Source: an uncultured Flavobacteriales bacterium
GTDB lineage: Bacteria; Bacteroidota; Bacteroidia; Flavobacteriales; UBA1820
DNA: 47,188 nucleotides
NCBI GenBank assembly: GCA_959608625.1
Contig: CAUHQV010000018.1
Span: 1-47,188 of the forward strand
Direction of reading: 5' to 3'
The notes under the pieces are model-generated. The model was not told the origin of the DNA and did not search any database. It saw only the letters and a program-made list of their open reading frames with translations. The number at the start of each line of letters is the position of its first letter. Positions within the stretch are counted from its first letter, which is position 1. Below are positions 17,510 through 27,100 of the stretch, one piece after another. The position numbers and the translations under genes were made by a program.

Positions 17510-18889
17510 TTATTCTTTCGTGGCCTTTCCGAATCCTTTGTCCACACCCAGTTTGCGGTACAGCAGTACCGACGGGAGCGTACCCAGGATGACCACCATC
17601 CAGAAGAACCATTCGTAACCCAGCGCCGTGACGGTAAACCCGCTGATAGCCTTCGGCCAGATGAGCGAAAGGGCCATCAGACCCGAGCATATCGCATAGT
17701 GCGACGTGGCGAATTTTCCCCGGGAAATATACACCATGTACATCGTGTACGAGGTGAACGAGAATCCGTATCCGAAGTAACCCAAGCCCACTACGATGCC
17801 TACCAGGGCAAGGCCCATCGTGCCCAGTTCATGCACGATCCCCGGATTCATCGAAAGCAGGATATAGCCGATATTCGGTAGGTTGAGGATCAGGATCATC
17901 GGCAGCAGCCAGAACCGGAGTCCTTTTTTCGCGATCGCGAAACCGCCGACGATACCGCCTATGATGAGGGTTATCACCCCGATCGTCCCCTTGATCAGAC
18001 CCTGGGCCTCCATCGGGATCTGCAATCCTCCGTTCTCGACCGAATCGGTAAAGAACGAGGGCAATATCTGCAGCAACTGCGCTTCTCCCGTTCGGTACAA
18101 TACCAGGAACAGGATACCCCATACGATATTGGGTTTTTCCATGAAAGTCACTACCGAGCGGCCGAACTCTTTCATGATACCGCCGATGGTCTTCACGTCC
18201 ACCCCTTCCTGTGCGGCACGGTGCGGATCCTGGGGGAATGCCCAGAAATTGTAAACAGCCGTCACGAACGTAATGCCCGCCAGCACGAAGAACGTCACCT
18301 GCCAGGCCCAGAGCATCTTGTCGCTGAGCGGGAGAGCACCTTCCCCGGCCACATAACCCACCAGCCAAAGCATACCGCCGTCCACCAACAGCCAGCCCAC
18401 ACGGAAAGCCGTGGAACGAAGTCCCACCCAGATAGACTGCTGGTTGGGGTTCAGGTTGATCATGTACATACCGTCGGAAGCCACGTCGTACGTAGCTGCC
18501 GAAAGGGCTATCAGGACAAAAGGTATCAGCGTATACGCGAATATCTTGCCCGAATCCGCCCCTAAAGCCGGAACCAGCAGCGCCGTAGCGGCAAAACCGA
18601 CGCCCACGATGATTTGCATCCACATGGCCCACCACTTCTTGGTCTTCAGGATATCGACGATAGGGCCCCAGAGAGGCTTGATAAACCACGGAAGGTACAA
18701 AAGGCTCACGGCGATACCCGACACTTTCGGGTTGACGTTCATCGCGATGTAGAAATACACGATGAGCGACTGCATCACCGTATTCGGTATGGCCTGGTAG
18801 AAATAAGCCGTGGGTACCCATTGCCAGGGTTTACGCTTGGTAATAGTAACGGCAATGGCCTCCTCGGCCGGCTGTGCTTGTTGTGACAT
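17510..18889 (-). CDS. ampG: AmpG-like major facilitator permease (muropeptide/amino-sugar import)
   Basis: This 459-residue protein has about twelve transmembrane segments of the major facilitator type, with WVPTAYFYQAIPNTVMQSLIVYFY at the first helix and LYLPWFIKPLWGPIVD in the loop 2-3 region typical of AmpG and related permeases. AmpG carries GlcNAc-anhydroMurNAc (with or without peptide) into the cytoplasm. The genes around it (anmK directly downstream, the GHL10 hydrolases and murQ upstream) fit this role well. It starts only 5 bases after the stop of the preceding GHL10 gene, indicating translational coupling. Sequence similarity inside MFS is broad, so free MurNAc or another sugar is possible as substrate. 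Confidence 0.8.
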   Translation of the reverse strand: MSQQAQPAEEAIAVTITKRKPWQWVPTAYFYQAIPNTVMQSLIVYFYIAMNVNPKVSGIAVSLLYLPWFIKPLWGPIVDILKTKKWWAMWMQIIVGVGFAATALLVPALGADSGKIFAYTLIPFVLIALSAATYDVASDGMYMINLNPNQQSIWVGLRSTAFRVGWLLVDGGMLWLVGYVAGEGALPLSDKMLWAWQVTFFVLAGITFVTAVYNFWAFPQDPHRAAQEGVDVKTIGGIMKEFGRSVVTFMEKPNIVWGILFLVLYRTGEAQLLQILPSFFTDSVENGGLQIPMEAQGLIKGTIGVITLIIGGIVGGFAIAKKGLRFWLLPMILILNLPNIGYILLSMNPGIVHELGTMGLALVGIVVGLGYFGYGFSFTSYTMYMVYISRGKFATSHYAICSGLMALSLIWPKAISGFTVTALGYEWFFWMVVILGTLPSVLLYRKLGVDKGFGKATKE

Positions 18890-18894
18890 AATCG

Positions 18895-20448
18895 TTATTT
18901 TTTATTCGTTACTTTAGTTTTGCTTACTTTGACCGCGATCTCCACCGGGGCGCTCTCGACGTTGTTGCGCGAAAGGGCCGTCACGGCATAAGTGTATTCC
19001 CCGGCCCCGGCGGTTTCGTCCAGATAGGTCTTTTGCTTGTCGTTCCCGTAGGGGATCTTGGCGATAATAGCGGACGGGGCATTCAGGTCTACGGCCTGTC
19101 CCTTGGCGAACCGGTAGACCAGGTAATTCATCAGGTTGTCCGAATAGGCGGTATCCCACGAGAGTTTCACCAGATGAGCCATGCCGGTGGCGGAAAGGTC
19201 TTTCGCCGCGGCGGGCGCGGTCATATCGTGCCAGGGCATCGGAGGAACCAGCGCCAGATATTTGTACTCGGCGGCTTTCAGCGCCTGGTTGAGGCCTTTT
19301 TTATTTTGCATGAACACTTTGGTACTCCAGAAGAAAGTACCCTGCACTTTATCGGGCATTTTGCGCTGTTCGGCGATCTCGTACTGGAGCTCCGGGGTCT
19401 CGTTCCACATCGAAAGCCCGACGTACAGGTGGAATTTCTCCGGCTGTGTCAGGTTCGACCACCAAGAAAGCACCTTGTCGTAATTGGCGTTCTTGTTGGT
19501 AGTGGGATAGTACAACTGCGGGGTTACGTAATCGATCCAGCCCTTGTCCATCCACAGTAGGATGTCGGCGTAGAGATCGTCGTAGTTCGTCTGCTGGACG
19601 AACGTCTCCGATCCGCGCGGATCTTTCGAAGCGTTACGCCATACGCAGAACGGACTGATCCCGAATTTCACCCACGGTTTGGCCCCACGGATAGTCCGGC
19701 TGAACTCTTCGATGAGCAGGTTCACGTTGTGGCGGCGCCACATATCCCTGTCCTTGAAAAACGGCTGGCCGTATTTGCCCCAGGAAACCGAATCGGGGAA
19801 TTCAACGATATAGGATTTCCCTTCGGCGTCCTTGGCGGCCACCTTGTAGGGATAGAAATAATCATCGAAATGGATGGCATCCACGTCGTAACGTTTCACC
19901 AGGTCGAGGAGCATTTTGTTGGCGAATTCACGGCACTCGGGGATACCCGGATCGAAATACCATTTGCCCCCGTATTCGACGAACCAATCGCGGTGCTTCC
20001 AGAACTCATGGGTAGAAGCGAACTGTGTGGAATCCCCGGCCATCGACACCCGGTATGGGTTGAGCCAGGCATGGAATTCCATTCCGCGTTTATGCGTCTC
20101 TTCGATCATGAAAGCCACCGGGTCGTACAACGGATCCGGGGCCTGTCCCTGTACGCCGGTGAGGAACTGGCTCCAGGGTTCCACGTCCGACGGATAGAAA
20201 GCATCCGCCGTGGGGCGTATATGCATCACGATCGCGTTAGCGTTCTTGGCGGCCAACGTATCGAGGTACGCGATGTATTCAGCTTTCTGCTGCTCGACGG
20301 AAAGGCCTTTTTTGCTGGGCCAGTCCATATTGCCGACCGAGGCCACCCATCCGGCCCGCATCTCGTATTTCGGATGGAGGTTTTGGGCGCACAGACTCAG
20401 CGAAAATACTGCGAGCAGGGCGACGAGCGTATTTTTTACGGCGTTCAT
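18895..20448 (-). CDS. GHL10 (DUF187) glycosyl hydrolase, DigH/YngK-like, copy 1
   Basis: From the ATG at 20448 this is a 517-residue secreted protein with a signal peptide ending LSLCAQ; an upstream GTG at 20457 is possible but less likely. Residues about 25-390 are the GHL10 barrel (YEMRAGWVASVGNMDWPSKKG, HAWLNPYRVS, DAIHFDDYFYPY, KFGISPFCVWRN, GWIDYVTPQLYYP). A fibronectin-III-like domain follows (about 415-517, AKDLSATGMAHLVKLSWD). The E. coli relative DigH (YddW) cleaves peptide-free (denuded) peptidoglycan. With murQ, ampG and anmK as neighbours, it probably trims denuded glycan strands in the periplasm to feed salvage. It begins 11 bases after the end of its paralogue and ends 5 bases before ampG. 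Confidence 0.88.
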   Translation of the reverse strand: MNAVKNTLVALLAVFSLSLCAQNLHPKYEMRAGWVASVGNMDWPSKKGLSVEQQKAEYIAYLDTLAAKNANAIVMHIRPTADAFYPSDVEPWSQFLTGVQGQAPDPLYDPVAFMIEETHKRGMEFHAWLNPYRVSMAGDSTQFASTHEFWKHRDWFVEYGGKWYFDPGIPECREFANKMLLDLVKRYDVDAIHFDDYFYPYKVAAKDAEGKSYIVEFPDSVSWGKYGQPFFKDRDMWRRHNVNLLIEEFSRTIRGAKPWVKFGISPFCVWRNASKDPRGSETFVQQTNYDDLYADILLWMDKGWIDYVTPQLYYPTTNKNANYDKVLSWWSNLTQPEKFHLYVGLSMWNETPELQYEIAEQRKMPDKVQGTFFWSTKVFMQNKKGLNQALKAAEYKYLALVPPMPWHDMTAPAAAKDLSATGMAHLVKLSWDTAYSDNLMNYLVYRFAKGQAVDLNAPSAIIAKIPYGNDKQKTYLDETAGAGEYTYAVTALSRNNVESAPVEIAVKVSKTKVTNKK

Positions 20449-20459
20449 AGCCTGCACGC

Positions 20460-22022
20460 TTATTTTACTTTGACTTTGGATTTGGACACTTTCACCGTTT
20501 CGGCTACAGCCGGGCTTTCGACATTGTTGCGGGAAACGGCGGTCACCGCGTAAGTGAACTCCCCTTTCCGGTTTTGTTTGTCGTAGTACGTCATCCGCCC
20601 ATCGTTCTGGTAGTGTAATTTGGCGATGATAGCCGAAGGGTCGGATACGTCGACAGGTTGTCCCTTTTCAAACTTGTACACCAGGAAATACATCAGGTTG
20701 TCCGAATAGGTCGGCGTCCAGGATACTTCGACGATAGGCTGGCTGCCGCTTACCGTAAGGTCGCTCGCGGCCAAAGGCGCGGTCATATCGTGCCAGGGCA
20801 TCGGCGGTACGAGTGCCGGGTATTTGTTCAGGTTCCTGAGCATCGGGTTCATCTCCCGGCCGCTCTCCCGGTCTTTCGCATTGCGGAGTACGGAAGCGGC
20901 GTTCCAATAGAACGATCCCTGCGCCTGCTCGTAGCCTTTGGCCCGGAGCATATCGATCTGGCGTTCGATCTCGTCGGCCCCGTTGCCCATCGAGTGTCCG
21001 ATATACAGATGGCGGCCGTTGGAATATTTGATCCACCAGTCGAGCAGGATCGGGTAATCCACGATCTTCTTGCCTATCTTCCAGTACAATTGTGGGGTCA
21101 CGTAATCGATCCAGCCCTTCTCGCTCCACAGCAGGATATCGGCGTAAAGGTCGTCGTAGTTCTCCACACCGGCCTGTGTATCGGAACCGCGCACCGGGTC
21201 GGTCGATTTATTGCGCCATACCCCGAACGGGCTGATTCCGAACTTCACCCACGGTTTTGTCTCGCGGATAGTCTGGGAAAGCATTTTGATGAGTTGATCC
21301 ACATTGTTGCGGCGCCAGGCGTCCTTATCTTTGAAGAACGGTTTGCCGTACTTTTCCCAGGAAAGCGAATCGGGAAAATCGACCACATAGCTCTTGCCCA
21401 GGCTGTCCTTGGCGCTGACCTTGTACGGATAGAAGTAATCGTCGAAATGGATGCCGTCCACATCGTACCGGTTCACCAGTTCCCGCACCACCTCGTTGGT
21501 GTATTTCGCACTGCCGGGATTTCCCGGATCGAAATACATCTGCCCACCATAGGTGACGAACCATTCCGGGTGTTCCTGGATAGCATGCGTATCGGCGAAC
21601 TTCGTGGTGTCGTTCTGGGCGATACGGTAAGGGTTCAGCCAGGCATGGAATTCCATCCCGCGCTTATGCGCTTCCTCCACCATAAAACCCACCGGATCCC
21701 ACAGCGGCTCGGGAGCCTGCCCCTGCACACCCGTCAGATAGATACTCCAGGGCTCCAGAGCGCTGGGGTAGAACGAATCGCCCGTAGGGCGTATCTGCAT
21801 GATCACCGCGTTGGCATTTACCGCGGCCAGCGAATCGAGATACACGATAAAGCCTTTTTTCAGCTCCTCCTGCGTCAGGCCTTTTTTGGCCGGCCAGTTG
21901 ATATTGGCTACGGAAGCCATCCATCCGGCACGCATCTCGTACTTCGACGGCTTATTCTGAGCTCCTGCCAGCAGAGCAGAACACAGGACGGCGGCCGTGA
22001 GGAAAAATCTTGTAATTTTCAT
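20460..22022 (-). CDS. GHL10 (DUF187) glycosyl hydrolase, DigH/YngK-like, copy 2
   Basis: This 520-residue paralogue of the next gene has the same layout: signal peptide (to about LLAGAQ), GHL10 barrel (YEMRAGWMASVANINWPAKKG, HAWLNPYRIA, DGIHFDDYFYPY, KFGISPFGVWRN, GWIDYVTPQLYWK) and a C-terminal fibronectin-III-like domain. The two copies agree strongly around the barrel motifs but differ in the region about 320-385, where this copy has MGNGADEIERQIDMLRAKG, so they may prefer different chain lengths or modifications. It starts 19 bases after murQ ends. The likely role is periplasmic cleavage of denuded peptidoglycan glycan strands. Confidence 0.88.
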   Translation of the reverse strand: MKITRFFLTAAVLCSALLAGAQNKPSKYEMRAGWMASVANINWPAKKGLTQEELKKGFIVYLDSLAAVNANAVIMQIRPTGDSFYPSALEPWSIYLTGVQGQAPEPLWDPVGFMVEEAHKRGMEFHAWLNPYRIAQNDTTKFADTHAIQEHPEWFVTYGGQMYFDPGNPGSAKYTNEVVRELVNRYDVDGIHFDDYFYPYKVSAKDSLGKSYVVDFPDSLSWEKYGKPFFKDKDAWRRNNVDQLIKMLSQTIRETKPWVKFGISPFGVWRNKSTDPVRGSDTQAGVENYDDLYADILLWSEKGWIDYVTPQLYWKIGKKIVDYPILLDWWIKYSNGRHLYIGHSMGNGADEIERQIDMLRAKGYEQAQGSFYWNAASVLRNAKDRESGREMNPMLRNLNKYPALVPPMPWHDMTAPLAASDLTVSGSQPIVEVSWTPTYSDNLMYFLVYKFEKGQPVDVSDPSAIIAKLHYQNDGRMTYYDKQNRKGEFTYAVTAVSRNNVESPAVAETVKVSKSKVKVK

Positions 22023-22041
22023 GGGTTGTAGTCGTATTGGT

Positions 22042-22863
22042 TTATTTCTTCAGGTTCTTGTGGTAATAGGCTACCGCCTTGCGCACGGAACCCTCCTGGA
22101 GCAGAAGTTTGTTGGCCTCTTCGTACGACAGGGCGGGGGCGCCCAAAAGGACCATCTTCGTGCCGCGATCCACCAGTTTTTCGTTGGTGAGCTGCATATC
22201 CACCATGCGGTTGCCCACGACACAGCCCATCTGGATCATCAGCGAAGTGCTGATCATATTGAGCATCAGTTTCTGCGCCGTACCCGATTTCATGCGGGTG
22301 CTGCCCGTGACGAACTCCGGCCCTACTACGGCCTCCATAGCAACCTCGGCCTCTTCGGCGATAGGCGATCCCGGATTGCAGGCGATCGCGCCGGTGAGGC
22401 ATCCGAACTTGCGGGCTTCGCGCAGGCCGCCGATCACATACGGCGTGCGACCCGATGCCGCGATACCTACTACGATATCGTTCGGAGTGATATCGAACGC
22501 CTGAAGATCTTTCCAGGACTGGTCGAAATCGTCTTCGGCCCCTTCCACGGCATTGCGGATCGCTTTGTCGCCGCCGGCCATGATACCGATCACCACCCCG
22601 GCAGGCATGCCGTACGTAGGAGGGATCTCCGAAGCGTCGACAATACCCAGACGGCCCGAGGTGCCGGCGCCGATGTAGAACAAACGGCCACCTTCCTTCA
22701 TGCGGGGAAGCGCCTTCTCCACAAATTCGGTGATAGCCGGAATGGCTTTTTCCACCGCCAGCGGAACGGTCTTGTCTTCCTGGTTGATGCCGCGCAGGAG
22801 CTGTTCCGTGGTCATTTTGTCGAGGTCTTTATGGTTGGATTCCGATTCTGTTACGTATTTCAT
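22042..22863 (-). CDS. murQ: N-acetylmuramic acid 6-phosphate etherase
   Basis: This 273-residue cytoplasmic SIS-domain enzyme splits MurNAc-6-phosphate into GlcNAc-6-phosphate and D-lactate. Family signatures are seen at the N-terminus (TESESNHKDLDKMTTEQLL), in the sugar-phosphate loop GAGTSGRLGIVDASEIPPT, in IAASGRTPYVIGGLREARK and in the GPEFVTGSTRMKSGTAQKL block. Length is slightly short of the roughly 300 residues of E. coli MurQ, at the C-terminus. It is the second gene of the operon, 44 bases after the kinase gene, and its two products are handled by other genes of the cluster (D-lactate) and by general GlcNAc-6P metabolism. Confidence 0.96.
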   Translation of the reverse strand: MKYVTESESNHKDLDKMTTEQLLRGINQEDKTVPLAVEKAIPAITEFVEKALPRMKEGGRLFYIGAGTSGRLGIVDASEIPPTYGMPAGVVIGIMAGGDKAIRNAVEGAEDDFDQSWKDLQAFDITPNDIVVGIAASGRTPYVIGGLREARKFGCLTGAIACNPGSPIAEEAEVAMEAVVGPEFVTGSTRMKSGTAQKLMLNMISTSLMIQMGCVVGNRMVDMQLTNEKLVDRGTKMVLLGAPALSYEEANKLLLQEGSVRKAVAYYHKNLKK

Positions 22864-22907
22864 CTCTTTATTTTTGTGTGTTATTCTTTACTTTCCCGAA
22901 AATCGTT

Positions 22908-23744
22908 TTACTCCCCTTTGTGGTGCTCTATCAGCAGATCGATAGGTTTCAGGGCGATCTTGTCTATCCGGATGTCGTATTCTTTGGCTACGGACTCTAT
23001 CACGTCGCGGTAATAATATCCGACCGAACCGATGATGCGCACCGGCATTTTGCCTTCCTTGCAGAACGGCACGATGAAGTATTCGAAAAATTCGCGGAAT
23101 TCTCCCACCAGCATGCTGTGTATCGGCTCCGTATCCTTATGTTTGGACACGAAAGGAGAGAACGAAGCGAAATATTTGTTCGGGCGTTCTTTTTTGTACA
23201 CGCTCTCGATAATATTCTTGTACTCCACCCCGTAATCGTTTTCCAGCTCTTCGACCACTTCCTTGGGCAGCATGCCGCGCAGGTACAGTTTGATCAACTG
23301 CATACCTAGTACGGCCCCCGACCCGTTGTCGCCGAGCATATACCCCAGCGAAAGAGGAGTCTTCACGATCGTTTTGCCGTCGTAAATACCGGCATTGGCC
23401 CCGGTTCCCAGAATACAGGCGATCCCTTTTTCCTTTCCGTAGAGGGCGATCGCAGCGCCCACCAGGTCGGTATCCACCTCCACATCCTTGATGTTGGGGA
23501 ACAAACTGCGGAAACATTTGCGCAGGCGCTCCTTGTTCACCTCCAGGCCGCATCCCGATCCGTAGAAATAAACGCCCGTCACCTGCTCCGCATCCACGTC
23601 CGACAAGGCGCCGTAGATGGTCGTTTCGAGGCTTTCATCGGTAAAAAACAGGGGGTTGAGCCCTATCGACTGGAGTCTCTGCACAGAGCCGTCTATGACG
23701 GCCCAGTCCGTTTTGGTAGAGCCGCTATCTGCTACTAATATCAT
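22908..23744 (-). CDS. murK: BadF/BadG-type N-acetylmuramic acid / N-acetylglucosamine kinase
   Basis: This 278-residue ASKHA-fold kinase has a phosphate-1 loop at the N-terminus (ADSGSTKTDW), a DTDLVGAA segment and an adenosine loop (CILGTGANAGIY, LGDNGSGAVLGM). It is the first gene of the salvage operon and directly precedes murQ. The same kinase-etherase pairing is known from the Tannerella forsythia MurNAc-utilisation operon, where MurK makes MurNAc-6-phosphate. It therefore probably phosphorylates free MurNAc and perhaps GlcNAc in the cytoplasm, complementing AnmK, which handles the anhydro form. The gene symbol rests on context; BadF-family kinases acting only on GlcNAc look very similar. 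Confidence 0.8.
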   Translation of the reverse strand: MILVADSGSTKTDWAVIDGSVQRLQSIGLNPLFFTDESLETTIYGALSDVDAEQVTGVYFYGSGCGLEVNKERLRKCFRSLFPNIKDVEVDTDLVGAAIALYGKEKGIACILGTGANAGIYDGKTIVKTPLSLGYMLGDNGSGAVLGMQLIKLYLRGMLPKEVVEELENDYGVEYKNIIESVYKKERPNKYFASFSPFVSKHKDTEPIHSMLVGEFREFFEYFIVPFCKEGKMPVRIIGSVGYYYRDVIESVAKEYDIRIDKIALKPIDLLIEHHKGE

Positions 23745-24126
23745 ATCTTGTAGTTGTTTGAAAATTAATCAATGGTGTCTGCCGTACGCGGATTTTACGC
23801 ATTCCCGCAATAACGTACAAATGTAATAAATATACCGGGTACCGCGAAGCCGTTTTATCAAAAACAGACCTCCTGTGCGTTTTTTAACTATCAATTGAAA
23901 ATTACATTCCCGTCCGGGGTACACATCTTCTTCTTTTCGCAACGGATCGCCCCGAAAAATGCAAAAAACACACCGGCGACCCTTGCCGGATTGGAAAATT
24001 ATTAGTTCCTTTACTTGCTTTTTCTGTCCTGCGTACGGTCTGAACCGTTCTGGCAGAACCGCCGTTACAGGCATCGGTATTCGCTAAAAACACTTAAATA
24101 AATATTAATCAAAAACATAACATTCA
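23745..24126. other. Divergent promoter region between salvage operon and nagZ fusion gene
   Basis: The 382 bases separate the minus-strand murK-to-dehydrogenase operon from the plus-strand nagZ fusion. A leftward -7-like element is at 23818-23825. No clear rightward TAnnTTTG element, riboswitch or strong hairpin was seen. A shared regulator site is possible but was not recognised. Confidence 0.5.
23818..23848 (-). promoter_or_regulatory. Candidate promoter of the peptidoglycan-salvage operon
   Basis: On the minus strand TACATTTG (23818-23825) matches the Bacteroidetes -7 consensus TAnnTTTG. A TTCG, one base from the -33 TTTG, lies 19 bases further upstream (23845-23848). The -7 element is 73 bases ahead of the murK start. 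Confidence 0.45.
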
Positions 24127-27100
24127 ATGAAAAGGTTATTGTTGTTATTGGTCTTTGCGACGGGCTTTTTCTCCCTGTCGGCCCAGAACAAGGATCCTGA
24201 ATTCGTCAAATACATGAACAGTCCGTGGGTGGACTCTGTATTCAAAACACTGTCGCTGAAAGATCAGGTCGGACAAATGATTTTCGTAGAACTGCGCCCG
24301 AGCAACACCTCCACCGTGGTAAAAGCCCTGGATGACGCCCAGAAATTGGGTGTAGGCGGCGCCGTGCTTTTCAAGAGCACGCTGCCCGAAGCTGTCGCCC
24401 TGACCAACAGCCTGCAAAAAGTATCCAAGACTCCGATGCTTATCGCCATCGACGGCGAATGGGGATTGGGTATGCGCCTGGACGACGTGAGCAATTTCCC
24501 GTACCAGATGGCCCTGGGCTCTTTGAAAGACAACGAGCTGATCTATAAGATGGGACTCGAGGTAGCCCGTCAGGCCAAACGCGCCGGGCTTCACATCAAC
24601 CTGGCCCCGACGGTCGACGTGAACAACAATTCCCTCAACCCGGTAATCGGTTACCGTTCGTTCGGTGAAAACCCGAAAGACGTAGCGGCCAAAGGGCTCG
24701 CCTATATCAAAGGAATGGAAGCCGGCGGCATCATCTGCACGGCCAAGCATTTCCCCGGCCACGGCGATACGGCAGTCGACTCGCACGCCGACCTGCCCCT
24801 GATCTCGCACGACATGGACCGCCTGAATTCCGTAGAGCTGGTTCCCTTCAAAACGCTGATCGAGAACGGAGCTACGGGTATCATGCCCGCTCACCTGAAC
24901 GTACCGGCCCTCACCGGTAGCAACCTTCCGACTTCCCTTTCGCCCAAAGCCATCAAAGAACTGGTACGCGACAAATGGGGCTACAAAGGCCTGATATTCA
25001 CCGACGGCATGGAGATGCAGGGCATTTCCAAATACTACTCGCCGGGACAGGCGGCCCGTATGGCCGTACAGGCCGGCAACGACGTACTCGAACTGGTGCG
25101 CGACCCGAAAGAAGCGATCGATTCCATCTACGCCGCCGTACAGAAAGGACAGATCAGCAAAAAGCAAATCGAAGAATCGGTACGCCGCATCCTGGCTATC
25201 AAATACTACGTAGGCCTCAACAAATACAAGCCGGCCAACGCCTGGAACATCGTTTCGGACGTCAATTCCCCGGCTTCCAAGCTGCTGATCCGCCAGATGA
25301 CCCAGAAGACCCTCACCGGCCTTCAGAACAAGGAAAACATCCTTCCCCTGCCTACCGAAAAATACGGCAAGATCGCCGTCGTTTCGCTGCGCAACGGGCA
25401 AAGCGACACTTTCTACAACCGCTTCAAGAAATACTTCAAGGCAGACTACTATGTGTTCGATTTCAAAAATCCCCTCACCAAGGCGGATGATATCCTGGAC
25501 AGCTTGAAAAACTATGACCTGGTCATCGCCGAGATAGGCGGTTTTTCCACCCGTCCGGGCAAGGCCCAGCAGATCGTAGATCCGAAAAAGAACTACACGC
25601 TGGAATACGGGGTAACGACCTACCTTCAGCATTTCATGGACCGCCTGACCAAGGAACACGCCAATACGGTACTCACGGTGTTCGGTATGCCTTACGTGAT
25701 GGACTATATGCCGGCTATTAAGGATGCAAAGGCCGTTCTGTTCTCCCAGGGAGACAACACCCTGGCCCGAGACCTGATGGCTCAGGCCGTTTGCGGGGCC
25801 TTCGATGTGGACGGCAAACTGCCGGTCAACACCAAACCGTACCCGATGAACACCAGCGTGGATATCAAAGGCGGTATCCGCTTCAAATTCACCATCGGAG
25901 AGGAAGTGGGTATCAACTCCAACAAACTGGAGCACATGGTGGATTCTATCATCTACAACTCGATCGCCAACGGGGCGTTCCCCGGCTGCCAGCTGATCAT
26001 CGCCAAAGACCAGAAAGTGATCCTCGACCGCAGCTACGGCTACCATACGTTCACCGGACAGGAACCTGTAAAAGACGAAGACCTTTTCGACATGGCCTCC
26101 AACACGAAAGTGTGCGCCGCCCTGCCGGTTTACATGGAACTGTACGACCAGGGCAAGATCGACCTCGACGCGCCCATTTCCAAATACCTGCCGGGACTCA
26201 AATTCCAGAAATCGAATAAAAAGGACGTGACGCTTCGCTCACAGCTTTCCCACATCGCCGGTTTCCAGCCGTACCATCCGTTCTGGAGCGACGCTTTGAA
26301 AAAGAAGCTGATCCGCAACAAGCCGTCCAAAAAGTTCAACGTACAGATCGACCAGAACCTCTGGGCGTCGAAGAAGATCTACGACTTCGTATACAAGGAG
26401 ATCCGCGACCTGCCGCTCACCGAGCCTAACAAGATGAAATACTCCTGCCTGGGCTTCGTACTGGCTCCCCGCATCATCCAGAATGTAACGGGAGAGAACT
26501 TCCACGATTATGTGGACAAGAACGTATACGCCAAACTGGGTGCCGAATACACCACGTTCAACCCACTCACCCGCGGAGGCTACCCGCTTTCGCAGATCAT
26601 GCCCACCGAATACGACAAAGTGTTCCGCCACTCGCTGGTACACGGTTTCGTGCATGACGAAGCTTCGGCTGTAGTAGGCGGATATTCGTCGAACGCCGGT
26701 CTGTTCTCCAACGCGCTGGGCATTGCCGAACTCTTCCAGATGTACCTGAACAAAGGCACCTACGGCGGAGAATATTTCTTCTCCCCAGAGACGTTCGACA
26801 CGTTCAACAAGCAGTACTACCTGCAGTACAACAACTACCGCGCCATCGGCTTTGAAAAGGCCACCCCGGCCAACAAAGACCGCACGGTAGAGGCTGCATG
26901 GCCCGCTCCTTCCACTTCGCCGGAAGCGTTCGGACACTCGGGATTCACGGGAACCTATGCCTGGGCAGACCCGACTAACGGACTGGTGTACGTATTCCTG
27001 TCCAACCGGGTATACCCCACCCGCGACAACAAGGCCTTCGACAAAATGCAGGCTCGCGTCGGGATCCACGAACTGGCTTACCAGCTCCTGAAAGAAGGCC

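Noticed and set aside
24145..26046. A 633-codon minus-strand frame opposite the NagZ fusion
   Set aside because: Antisense shadow of a gene with clear NagZ and beta-lactamase-fold motifs.
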